Assembly (NCBI RefSeq): GCF_964031245.1
Contig: NZ_OZ035017.1
Span: 1,209,402 to 1,273,401, forward strand
Length of the DNA stretch: 64,000 bases
Reading direction: 5' to 3'
From: Rickettsiella endosymbiont of Miltochrista miniata
GTDB lineage: Bacteria > Pseudomonadota > Gammaproteobacteria > Diplorickettsiales > Diplorickettsiaceae
Part shown: in pieces, positions 56,668 to 64,000 of the stretch
Layout of the letters: each line of letters begins with the position of its first letter
Position numbering within the stretch: position 1 is the stretch's first letter
The notes under the pieces: model-generated
What the model was told of the DNA's origin: nothing
The model's database searches: none
The model's input: only the letters and a program-made list of their open reading frames with translations
Translations under genes and position numbers: made by a program

Positions 56668-56845
56668 TAGGTAGGTCAAGACAAAGGGCTTACAAAAGCT
56701 AAATTAAACGCCTTTTTTGTAGGTTTTTAACCTACATTTATAAAGGCGATTTCTTACTTAAAGACCTACATTTTCGCATTGTTTTTGAGTAGAAATACCC
56801 GGTTAAAACCTACATTTTAAGGGTCTTTTTAGCCAGACCTACCTA
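56668..56845. repeat. Repeat-rich mltD-yafS divergent region
   Basis: Framed by a perfect inverted repeat TAGGTAGGTC (56668-56677) / GACCTACCTA (56836-56845). Inside are three direct copies of ACCTACATTT (about 56730, 56764 and 56808) and one inverted GTAGGTTTTT. A long imperfect hairpin spans about 56709-56748 (CGCCTTT..GTAGGTT / AACCTAC..AAAGGCG). No coding frame. Confidence 0.7.
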
Positions 56846-56896
56846 TGCGATAATAAAAAAGGTGTTAAGATTCATCGATTAATTAACTCTAACTGT

Positions 56897-57637
56897 TTGT
56901 TAGCTGGATATAACCCCTTGAAACAGCATTACTTGGATATTGAAGATCATCGTTTAGCTAGTCTAATCCCTCATTATGATGGCCGACACTTATTGCAGTT
57001 GAGCCAACATTCGTTTTCGAGCTTATCTACTAGTCCTATTATTCATAAAATTACGGTTTCTTCTGACTATAAAAGCAAGCCTAATACTGACAAAATAGAT
57101 GGCTCTAACTTAGAGAGTCTATATACTCATTTACCCTTTGCCAATGATAGTATTAATCTGCTCCTGATGCCCCATACATTAGATACGAACAAAAGTACCG
57201 CATTAGCCATACTCACAGAAGCCTGGCGGGTACTCGCTCCCAATGGCCATTTGATTATATTAGGGATCAATCCTATCAGCTTATGGGGCCTATATCGGCT
57301 ATTCTCATCCAATAAAAACCCTGCTTGGGGGGGTCGTTTTCACACCATCCAAACTCTTTGCCAATGGATACATTTTTTAGGGGGTGAAATTCAGCATACC
57401 GAGACCTTTCTATTCCGCCCCCCTTTATCCAGTACCCCCGGTTTGTGGTTATTTAAGAAATTAGCATGGTTAGAACGGGTATCGCCTTGGCTTATTCCTT
57501 ACATGGGAGGAATTTATTTGATTATTGCAGAAAAACGAATAAAAAGACTCAATGGCTTAGGCTTAGTTTGGCAATTTCCCCCGGTACTCAATAATAAGGT
57601 CTTAGCACCCAATGCTCGAGGAGCCCATCATGCCTAA
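56897..57637 (+). CDS. YafS-like SAM-dependent methyltransferase
   Basis: 246 residues. Class I methyltransferase of the YafS type: [18 protein letters not shown] (motif for acidic/aromatic post-I), [20 protein letters not shown], and [20 protein letters not shown]. The glycine-rich SAM loop is weak, as in YafS. Start unsure: TTG 56897 or TTG 56918; no ATG is available. It overlaps rnhA by 8 nt and is divergent from mltD, the same neighbourhood as in E. coli (mltD, yafS, rnhA). Substrate unknown. Confidence 0.78.
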   Translation: MLAGYNPLKQHYLDIEDHRLASLIPHYDGRHLLQLSQHSFSSLSTSPIIHKITVSSDYKSKPNTDKIDGSNLESLYTHLPFANDSINLLLMPHTLDTNKSTALAILTEAWRVLAPNGHLIILGINPISLWGLYRLFSSNKNPAWGGRFHTIQTLCQWIHFLGGEIQHTETFLFRPPLSSTPGLWLFKKLAWLERVSPWLIPYMGGIYLIIAEKRIKRLNGLGLVWQFPPVLNNKVLAPNARGAHHA

Positions 57638-58076
57638 AATCCCAAAAATAGAGATTTTTACTGACGGCGCCTGTCGAGGAAATCCGGGGCCTGGAGCCTG
57701 GGCAGCTCTCCTGCGATATCAGGGAAAAGAAAAAACCATTTCAGGCACAGAAACCTCTACTACCAATAATCGTATGGAGTTAATGGCAGCCATTCAGGCT
57801 TTAATGATGGTAAAAAAACCCTGTCAAATATCACTCAGTACCGATTCACAATATGTCCAAAAAGGTATTACCGAATGGCTACCTCAATGGAAGCGGCGAG
57901 CTTGGTTAACTGCCAATAAAAAACCGGTAAAAAATTCAGATTTATGGAAAGAATTAGCCGTACAAGCAGAACGTCATCAAATCCGCTGGGAATGGGTAAA
58001 AGGACATAGCGGCCATCCTGAAAACGACCGCGTAGATAGTTTAGCTAATGCTGCTTTGGATGAACTGCTAAAATAG
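57630..58076 (+). CDS. rnhA: Ribonuclease HI
   Basis: 148 residues. Degrades RNA in RNA-DNA hybrids. All catalytic acids are seen: [16 protein letters not shown] (Asp), [11 protein letters not shown] (Glu), [12 protein letters not shown] (Asp) and [12 protein letters not shown] (Asp), plus the KGHSGH loop His. ATG 57630 overlaps the yafS-like stop by 8 nt. dnaQ, the usual next gene, is absent here. Confidence 0.97.
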   Translation: MPKIPKIEIFTDGACRGNPGPGAWAALLRYQGKEKTISGTETSTTNNRMELMAAIQALMMVKKPCQISLSTDSQYVQKGITEWLPQWKRRAWLTANKKPVKNSDLWKELAVQAERHQIRWEWVKGHSGHPENDRVDSLANAALDELLK

Positions 58077-58125
58077 CCAATTTATTATCCTGCGAGAAAA
58101 AATAGAGAATATCTTAGATTAGGCT

Positions 58126-59085
58126 TTATTCAGTCCTATATGCATCTAACAAAGCACGTCGATAAACCAGCGGTGCTTTTATCTCATCTTCAAATTCCAC
58201 ATATTCCCAAGCATCTGCATTGCTCAGCAAGCGACGTAATAATAAATTATTCAGTGCATGACCGGATTTATAACCACTAAATGCTCCAATGAGGCTGTGA
58301 CCTAATAAATAGAGATCTCCCACTGCATCAAGAATCTTATGGCGCACAAACTCATCTTCGTAACGTAAACCATCTTCATTCAGTACTCTATACTCATCTA
58401 CAACAACCGCATTATCGAGGCTTCCACCTAAAGCGAGTCGAACCTCACGCAATTTTTCGTAGTCTGCCATAAAACCAAAGGTACGTGCGCGACTAACCTC
58501 TTTAATATAGGAAGTCGTAGAAAAATCAATACTTGCTTTTTGACTACGATTTTGAAAAAGCGGATGATTAAAATCAATTTCAAACGAAACCTTAAATCCA
58601 TCGAAGGGTTCAAAACAAGCCCATTTATCCCCTTCCGTCACCTTAATAGCTTGTTTAATTCGGATAAAACGTTTTGAGGCACTTTGCTCTTCAATACCTG
58701 CCGACTGAATTAAAAAAATAAAGGGTCCTGCGCTTCCATCCATAATAGGAATTTCTGAAGCGGTAATATCAACGTACGCATTATCAATACCCAAACCCGC
58801 CATAGCTGACATTAAATGCTCTATGGTAGCCACTCTGACACCATTTTTAAGTAAAGTAGTTTGCAAGGTAGTTTCACCGACATGTTCAGCCCGCGCTTGA
58901 ACCTCAACTATAGGATTAAAATCTATCCGTCGAAAAATAATTCCCGTGTTTATCGGAGCTGGTCGCAACGTTAAAATAGCCGTTTCACCACTGTGTAAAG
59001 TGATCCCTGCGGCTTTAATAACGTTTTTTAAAGTACGTTGTTTCAGCGCACGTGAAGTTTGAATTGAATTGTTTTTTCTGGACAC
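58126..59085 (-). CDS. lpxC: UDP-3-O-acyl-N-acetylglucosamine deacetylase
   Basis: 319 residues. Committed zinc-dependent step of lipid A synthesis. Motifs: [40 protein letters not shown] (zinc His), [17 protein letters not shown] (His/Asp) and [13 protein letters not shown] (catalytic His). Start is GTG at 59085, 2 bp after ftsZ, adding about 14 residues before the usual KQRTL start; no other in-frame ATG, GTG or TTG lies closer. Confidence 0.96.
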   Translation of the reverse strand: MSRKNNSIQTSRALKQRTLKNVIKAAGITLHSGETAILTLRPAPINTGIIFRRIDFNPIVEVQARAEHVGETTLQTTLLKNGVRVATIEHLMSAMAGLGIDNAYVDITASEIPIMDGSAGPFIFLIQSAGIEEQSASKRFIRIKQAIKVTEGDKWACFEPFDGFKVSFEIDFNHPLFQNRSQKASIDFSTTSYIKEVSRARTFGFMADYEKLREVRLALGGSLDNAVVVDEYRVLNEDGLRYEDEFVRHKILDAVGDLYLLGHSLIGAFSGYKSGHALNNLLLRRLLSNADAWEYVEFEDEIKAPLVYRRALLDAYRTE

Positions 59086-59087
59086 CC

Positions 59088-60266
59088 TTAAGAAACCTCT
59101 TCTTGTCTTCGTAAAAAAGCTGGAATATCAAAATATTCAATATCGGTTGCGGTACTATCTACTGTGGACTTACTCGATGTAACGACACCTTGCTTGCGTA
59201 ATACCGTAGGACGTTCTAACTGATGGTAGTCTAAACTACCGTCAGCTGCTCTAATGAGGCCTGAATCTTCTACCTCATGCATTGCAGCACCCGTAGGAAG
59301 TTGATGTCCAAGACCTGTTATTACTATTGTCACACGCAATTCATCGTTCATCCCAGGATCTATTACTGTACCAATAACCACATTAGCATCTTCTGATGCA
59401 ATTTCTTTAATCACTCCACCGACTATCCCAAATTCCTTCATGGATAAATCCGGTCCCGCGGTTATATTAACTAATACTCCACGTGCACCTTTTAAATTTA
59501 TGTCTTTTAGTAATGGACTGCCTATAGCGGCGTTTGCTGCTGATAACGCTCTGTCTGAACCTAATCCTACACCTGTCCCCATCATGGTGGTCCCCATCTC
59601 GGACATTACCGTTTTTACATCTGCAAAATCCACATTGATTAACCCCGCACGCGTAATTAATGCAGCAATTCCTTTAACGGCACCAAATAATACATCATCT
59701 ACTGCTTTAAATGCATCTAAAAAACTAACTTCATCACCTAAAACGTTCATTAACTTTTCATTAGGGATAGTAATGAGAGAATCAACATGCTGGCTAAGTT
59801 GCTTAATTCCTTCTTCAGCCAAGCGCAAACGTTTCTTTCCTTCAATCTCAAAAGGCTTAGTCACCACTGCTACCGTTAAAATTTTCATCTGTTTGGCAAT
59901 CTCTGCAATAACCGGTGCAGCACCCGTTCCTGTACCTCCACCCATTCCCGCGGTAATAAAAACCATATCCGCTCCCTCTAACGCCGATCTCACTCTTTCT
60001 CTATCCGCTTCGGCAGCAAGACGGCCTATCTCAGGATTTGCTCCAGCGCCTAAACCTTTGGTGATTTGTTGACCCAATTGTAATAAACAATTAGCAGAAG
60101 AGTTTTTTAACGCTTGGGCGTCCGTGTTTGCACAGATAAACTCTACTCCTGGAATATCTTGTGCCAACATATGTTCCAGCGTATTACCACCACCGCCTCC
60201 AACACCAACGACTTTTATGACAGCATTTTGCAATGGGGGATTGTGCGCATCAAATTTAGCACTCAT
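59088..60266 (-). CDS. ftsZ: Cell division protein FtsZ
   Basis: 392 residues. Tubulin-like GTPase forming the division ring. [16 protein letters not shown], tubulin signature [18 protein letters not shown], and T7 loop [11 protein letters not shown]. The C-terminal peptide [10 protein letters not shown] binds FtsA/ZipA. ATG with GGAG 8 nt upstream. Follows ftsA. Confidence 0.99.
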   Translation of the reverse strand: MSAKFDAHNPPLQNAVIKVVGVGGGGGNTLEHMLAQDIPGVEFICANTDAQALKNSSANCLLQLGQQITKGLGAGANPEIGRLAAEADRERVRSALEGADMVFITAGMGGGTGTGAAPVIAEIAKQMKILTVAVVTKPFEIEGKKRLRLAEEGIKQLSQHVDSLITIPNEKLMNVLGDEVSFLDAFKAVDDVLFGAVKGIAALITRAGLINVDFADVKTVMSEMGTTMMGTGVGLGSDRALSAANAAIGSPLLKDINLKGARGVLVNITAGPDLSMKEFGIVGGVIKEIASEDANVVIGTVIDPGMNDELRVTIVITGLGHQLPTGAAMHEVEDSGLIRAADGSLDYHQLERPTVLRKQGVVTSSKSTVDSTATDIEYFDIPAFLRRQEEVS

Positions 60267-60294
60267 AATTAACTCCTAAGGATTTCAGTATTTT

Positions 60295-61518
60295 TTAAAA
60301 ATTTTCGCATAACCAATTTTTTATACGTGCTATTTTTCTACCAAATAAAACATTAGGTTTTCGCTGTTCGCATTGTTGTTGATAGCCATATAATAGTAAG
60401 CCCGTACTGGTCGCATACATCCCGTTCGTCGTTACTTCGTTATTTCCAGTAATATATTGAGGATGTCCCAGTCTTACGGGTAGCTTAAAAATCTTTTCTG
60501 CTAATTCGACACTACCACTGACATTAGAAGCACCACCCGTTAATACCACTCCCGCTGCAAGAAACTCTTCAAAACCACTACGATATAATTCTGCTTTCAC
60601 TAAATGGAAGAGCTCTTCATAGCGTGGCCCCACAACTTCAGCTAAAGCACGTTTAGTCAGTGTGCGTCCGGGACGATCGCCTACTCCAGATACCTCGACA
60701 AGTTCATCTGGGTTTGCTAATTCAGGCAAAGCACAGGCATGTCTTCTTTTAATCTGCTCCGCACTTTGTGTGGGCGTTCTTAATGCAACGGCAATATCAT
60801 TCGTGACTTGATCACCGGCAATCGGAATAACGGATGTAAAACGTATGGCCCCTTCAGTAAATACAGCGATATCGGTTGTCCCACCACCAATGTCAATTAA
60901 ACACACACCCAACTCTTTCTCATCTTCTGTTAATACGGATTGACTTGAAGCAAGTTGTTCTAAAATTATTTCTGAAACTTCTAACCCACAGCGTTGAATA
61001 CATTTAATGATATTTTGTGCAGCACTTACCGCACCCGTTACCATATGTACCTTAGCTTCTAAACGCACGCCTGACATGCCTATTGGCTCACGAATACCTT
61101 CTTGGCTATCAATAATAAATTCCTGGGGCAAAATGTGTAATATTTTTTGATCCGCTGGAATTGCGACCGCTTTAGCTGCGTCAATAACACGTTCAACATC
61201 CGCATGCGTTACTTCTTGATTTTGAATCGCAACGATTCCGTGAGAATTCAAACTCCGAATATGATTTCCAGCAATACCGGTATATACGCTTCGAACTGGA
61301 CACCCTGCCATTGCTTCTGCTTCGCCCACAGCACGTTGAATTGAATCAACGGTTGCATCGATATTAACAACAACACCTCGCTTTAATCCCAATGAAGGAT
61401 AAATCCCCATACCAATAATTTCGATACCATTGGGTTTTACTTCACCCACCAAGGCATTGACCTTAGATGTGCCAATATCTAAACCTACAATTAAATTCTT
61501 AGTCGGTTTCTTTGCCAT
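60295..61518 (-). CDS. ftsA: Cell division protein FtsA
   Basis: 407 residues. Actin-fold membrane anchor of FtsZ. IVGLDIGTSKVNALVGEV, CLIDIGGGTTDIAVF, VVLTGGASNVSG, and the C-terminal amphipathic helix KIARIKNWLCENF that inserts into the membrane. Operon ftsQ-ftsA-ftsZ-lpxC. Confidence 0.98.
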   Translation of the reverse strand: MAKKPTKNLIVGLDIGTSKVNALVGEVKPNGIEIIGMGIYPSLGLKRGVVVNIDATVDSIQRAVGEAEAMAGCPVRSVYTGIAGNHIRSLNSHGIVAIQNQEVTHADVERVIDAAKAVAIPADQKILHILPQEFIIDSQEGIREPIGMSGVRLEAKVHMVTGAVSAAQNIIKCIQRCGLEVSEIILEQLASSQSVLTEDEKELGVCLIDIGGGTTDIAVFTEGAIRFTSVIPIAGDQVTNDIAVALRTPTQSAEQIKRRHACALPELANPDELVEVSGVGDRPGRTLTKRALAEVVGPRYEELFHLVKAELYRSGFEEFLAAGVVLTGGASNVSGSVELAEKIFKLPVRLGHPQYITGNNEVTTNGMYATSTGLLLYGYQQQCEQRKPNVLFGRKIARIKNWLCENF

Positions 61519-61683
61519 ATTATTTCACCTTCAATTAAATTCTCTAGATCTTTTCAAACTTCATCACTTGACTTCATTGTTAGGATATAGCTCTTACTCT
61601 ATTTTTATGTGAACCGAATCTTTTTTCATAAACTCAAAAACTGCATTTGGAAAAAAATCTGTTTTATGTCATTAATAATTTTT

Positions 61684-62469
61684 CTAAGAAATCCGTTTCT
61701 TAAATTTTACTGCCATACCATGGGCATAACGGAGATCCACATAATCTACCATAGATACTTTACTTGCGATAACATCAGAATAAACATCTACCAAATGCTC
61801 TAATTGTATATAAGGTTGACTTCGACTCAAATAAACGGTTAACCCATTATTCAACTTCAGATACCAATATTGTTGATCCACTAGTTTTAATAATTTAATT
61901 TTTAAGTTTAATTGAGCAAACATTGGATTCAGTACGGCATAGGTTTGTAATAAATATTTTTGTTGGCCTAACGGCCCCACAAAAATTGGTAGGTCTAACG
62001 CTATAGAATCTCCATCTGGAATAAAAATATTACCCTGCTCATCTAATAAGCCATGCTTTCCAATAAAAGCGATAGGTTTTTTAGTAATAAAGCTTACTGC
62101 TAATGTATCCGGCCAATATCGTTTTATGCTTACATTAGCTATCCATGGCATATGTGAAATTTGTTCTTTTAATCCTTGGCTATCTAAACGAAAAAAACCT
62201 TTTGCAATAAACGGTAGAATAATCTGCTGCAAATGACTTTGCTTAACATAAGTTAAATCGCCGCTAATTTTAATATTTTTGACAGGAAAACAACTAGGAT
62301 TGGCTAATTTTTGCCATAATAAAACAAAACTTAATACAAGTAATAGACTCAATGAAAACTTAAAAAACCATCCTCTTGAAGGCAATTGAGAACTTAAACG
62401 AGTAAATCTAGGTTTATCGCGTTGCCGTTGGAATCGTTGGTTTTCAACTACTTTCCCATTTTTAACCAT
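61684..62469 (-). CDS. ftsQ: Cell division protein FtsQ
   Basis: 261 residues. Single membrane segment (about 37-53), then POTRA domain (FPVKNIKISGDLTYVKQSHL, IANVSIKRYWPDTLAVSFIT) and the FtsQ beta-domain. Bridges FtsA/FtsZ side with FtsLB. 165 bp separate it from ftsA, more than usual, with no gene in between. murB/ddl, usually upstream, are missing; dnaE lies there instead. Confidence 0.93.
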   Translation of the reverse strand: MVKNGKVVENQRFQRQRDKPRFTRLSSQLPSRGWFFKFSLSLLLVLSFVLLWQKLANPSCFPVKNIKISGDLTYVKQSHLQQIILPFIAKGFFRLDSQGLKEQISHMPWIANVSIKRYWPDTLAVSFITKKPIAFIGKHGLLDEQGNIFIPDGDSIALDLPIFVGPLGQQKYLLQTYAVLNPMFAQLNLKIKLLKLVDQQYWYLKLNNGLTVYLSRSQPYIQLEHLVDVYSDVIASKVSMVDYVDLRYAHGMAVKFKKRIS

Positions 62470-62573
62470 CGCTTAGCCATCAGAAATACAAGAAATCAAA
62501 GGGGATAATAATCTATATAGTGTGTTTCTGCCAGTTTTACTGCTTAGCTTGGCTAGTACAAAAATTAAAAATT

Positions 62574-62675
62574 GCGCGTCATGGCGAGGCCGAAACGTCA
62601 GTGAGACCGTGGCCATCCAGAAAAAATTAAGCTTTTTAATGGATTGCCGCGCGCTCCGCGCTCGCAATGACGAGT
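62574..62675. repeat. Palindromic interspersed repeat (CGTCATTGCGAGCG family), copy 3
   Basis: GCGTCATGGCGAGGCCGAAA ... GTGGCCATCC, an AT-rich spacer AAAAAATTAAGCTTTTTAAT, then GGATTGCCGCGCGCTCCGCG and CTCGCAATGACGAG. It is the reverse of copy 2 with an enlarged centre. Fills the dnaE-ftsQ gap. Confidence 0.8.
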
Positions 62676-62755
62676 AAGCCATTATCCGATCACGCTTAAA
62701 TTCTTCTTTTGCTAAGCGCTTTTCGCAAAACGCCTAATTCTCTGTATTATTAAAA

Positions 62756-64000
62756 TTAATATTGAATACTAATAGATTCTTCACCAAAGCTTTCCCGTAA
62801 AGCCTTCAATAAATCATCAGCGGGCTTCACTCTCCAATTATTTCCCAAACTCAAATAAACTTCTGTACTTAGTTCAGGATGATAATAAGCGATACGGGTT
62901 GGACATAGTCCTGGACAAAAATTGATCATTAATTTTTGTAAACCATCAAGTAGACTAGGATTAATGACAGGCTGAGATAGCTTAATCGTTAAGTTTTTCG
63001 CGTGACTTTCACGTGCTTCAGTGATATCTAAAATTTTTTTCCCTAATATTCGCGTATTACCTGTATACTCATCGCGTTGGATCTCTCCTTCAATGATTAA
63101 TAGCTTATCTTTATTCAATTTTTCACGATATTTAGCATAGGTATCACTAAACAAGGTTACTTCTAAACGACCACTGGCATCCTCCAAATTAACTACCGCC
63201 ATACGATCACCGCGTTTAGTCCATAGCGAACGAATAGACAGTACCCAACCTGCAATGGTCATGTGATGACCCGCCTTGGCAGTTAACTCATTTAAAGATG
63301 TAGTAATAAAATACGACAATTCCTTAGCATAATTTTCTAAGGGATGACCACTTAAGTAAAACCCTAAGACTTCTTTTTCAGCCTGTAAGCGTTGCAATTT
63401 TGGCCAATCATCATGATTCACCATTTGACTTGACTGAGAAACCATATCTAGACCAAAAAAATCTTGTTGGCCAGAAAGTTTCGCCAAAGATTTCTGATCA
63501 GCTGCTTGTAAAGCGGCTTCTATATTGGCCAAAAGACTCGCTCTGTTTAAACCAAAACCATCTAAGCTACCTGAAAAGATCAAGGCTTCTAAACTTCGAC
63601 GATTTATTTTTTGCAAATCGACACGATGACATAAATCAAATAAATCACTAAATGGATGTTGCCGACGTTGTTCTATGAGCATTTCTATTGCTCCAGCACC
63701 TAAACCTTTAAGAGCACCCAAACCATAGCGTATCGAGCCTGTAGTATCATCTACGGTAAATTTATAGTCGCTATGATTGATATCGGGTGGCAATATATTC
63801 AATTTCATCAAACGACATTCTTCAAGAAAGGTGACTACCTTTTCGGTATGATCCATATCGGATGATAATACTGCCGCCATAAATTCCGCGGGATAATGTG
63901 TCTTTAACCATGCTGTTTGATAAGAAACTAAAGCATATGCCGCGGAATGTGATTTATTGAATCCATAGTCTGCAAATTTTTCCATTAAATCAAAGATTTG
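62756..64000 (-). CDS. dnaE: DNA polymerase III alpha subunit, C-terminal part (cut by window edge)
   Basis: Last 414 codons of the replicative polymerase. FADYGFNKSHSAAYALVSYQ, TAWLKTHYPAEFMAAVLSSD and DINHSDYKFTV are DnaE blocks; the helix-hairpin-helix part (INRRSLEALIFSGSLDGFG) and the OB-fold (MTIAGWVLSIRSLWTKRGDR, ASGRLEVTLFSD) follow. The frame stays open to the edge (QIFDL before MEKF), so the catalytic PHP and palm domains lie outside the window. Confidence 0.97.
   Translation of the reverse strand, partial: QIFDLMEKFADYGFNKSHSAAYALVSYQTAWLKTHYPAEFMAAVLSSDMDHTEKVVTFLEECRLMKLNILPPDINHSDYKFTVDDTTGSIRYGLGALKGLGAGAIEMLIEQRRQHPFSDLFDLCHRVDLQKINRRSLEALIFSGSLDGFGLNRASLLANIEAALQAADQKSLAKLSGQQDFFGLDMVSQSSQMVNHDDWPKLQRLQAEKEVLGFYLSGHPLENYAKELSYFITTSLNELTAKAGHHMTIAGWVLSIRSLWTKRGDRMAVVNLEDASGRLEVTLFSDTYAKYREKLNKDKLLIIEGEIQRDEYTGNTRILGKKILDITEARESHAKNLTIKLSQPVINPSLLDGLQKLMINFCPGLCPTRIAYYHPELSTEVYLSLGNNWRVKPADDLLKALRESFGEESISIQY

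Noticed and set aside
59440-60072. 210-codon frame opposite ftsZ
   Set aside because: Antisense shadow of a well-conserved gene.
62473-62682. 69-codon frame between ftsQ and dnaE
   Set aside because: Lies largely within palindromic repeat copy 3; no family and no ribosome binding site.

Overview
The window looks like a chromosomal segment of an AT-rich gammaproteobacterium of the order Legionellales, most probably a Coxiellaceae/Rickettsiella-like intracellular bacterium. The main evidence is a dotA/icmV/icmW/icmX-type block of the Dot/Icm (type IVB) secretion system at 24.4-29.6 kb, surrounded by housekeeping genes with gammaproteobacterial order and sequence, and by several large, AT-rich, recognisably 'effector-like' genes that resemble nothing housekeeping. 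The genus is inferred; no 16S gene is present.

Layout. 0-5 kb (minus strand): tRNA-Tyr, -Gly, -Thr, -Trp, then secE-nusG-rplK-rplA-rplJ-rplL-rpoB (rpoB cut by the window edge); the tuf gene that often sits among these tRNAs is absent. 5-8.5 kb: a MarC/YhgN-type membrane protein, ornithine aminotransferase next to an arginase-like remnant, and a two-frame locus whose second part carries a polyproline tract, a WH2 motif, a connector-like helix and an acidic Trp motif, the layout of the VCA module of eukaryotic N-WASP. 8.7-15.7 kb: CPA2 cation/proton antiporter, pcnB (which appears to start at AUU), pgi, a VapBC-like toxin-antitoxin pair, a LOG-family protein. 15.9-23.8 kb: a 2220-residue coiled-coil protein and a 400-residue partner. 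24-29.6 kb: dotA, icmV, icmW, a Pro-rich periplasmic protein and an IcmX-like protein. 29.7-41 kb: dxs, secA, map, an RND efflux pair, dapD, a small NTF2-like secreted protein. 41-46 kb (minus): tRNA-Leu, secG, tpiA, two unknown proteins, nadK. 46-51 kb: grpE-dnaK-dnaJ and greA. 51-58 kb: an unknown Ser-rich protein, thyA, ugd, galU, mltD, a YafS-like methyltransferase and rnhA. 58-64 kb (minus): dnaE (partial), ftsQ-ftsA-ftsZ-lpxC.

Cross-cutting signals. (1) A promoter motif of PmrA-box type, C/ATTAAG-N5-CTTAAG, occurs upstream of three unknown genes (the WASP-like locus, the giant coiled-coil gene, and the Ser-rich gene at 51.2 kb). PmrA controls Dot/Icm components and effectors in Legionella and Coxiella, so these three are the best effector candidates in the window. 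(2) A roughly 111-125 bp MITE-like repeat with imperfect terminal inverted repeats is present in six near-complete copies and one end fragment. One copy supplies the apparent ribosome binding site and start codon of dxs, one lies between rplJ and rplL, and one encodes the end of the marC-like gene. (3) A second, palindromic repeat family (core CGTCATTGCGAGCG, of the type also seen in Rickettsia and Legionella) occurs three times. There is no CRISPR array, prophage or intact transposase.
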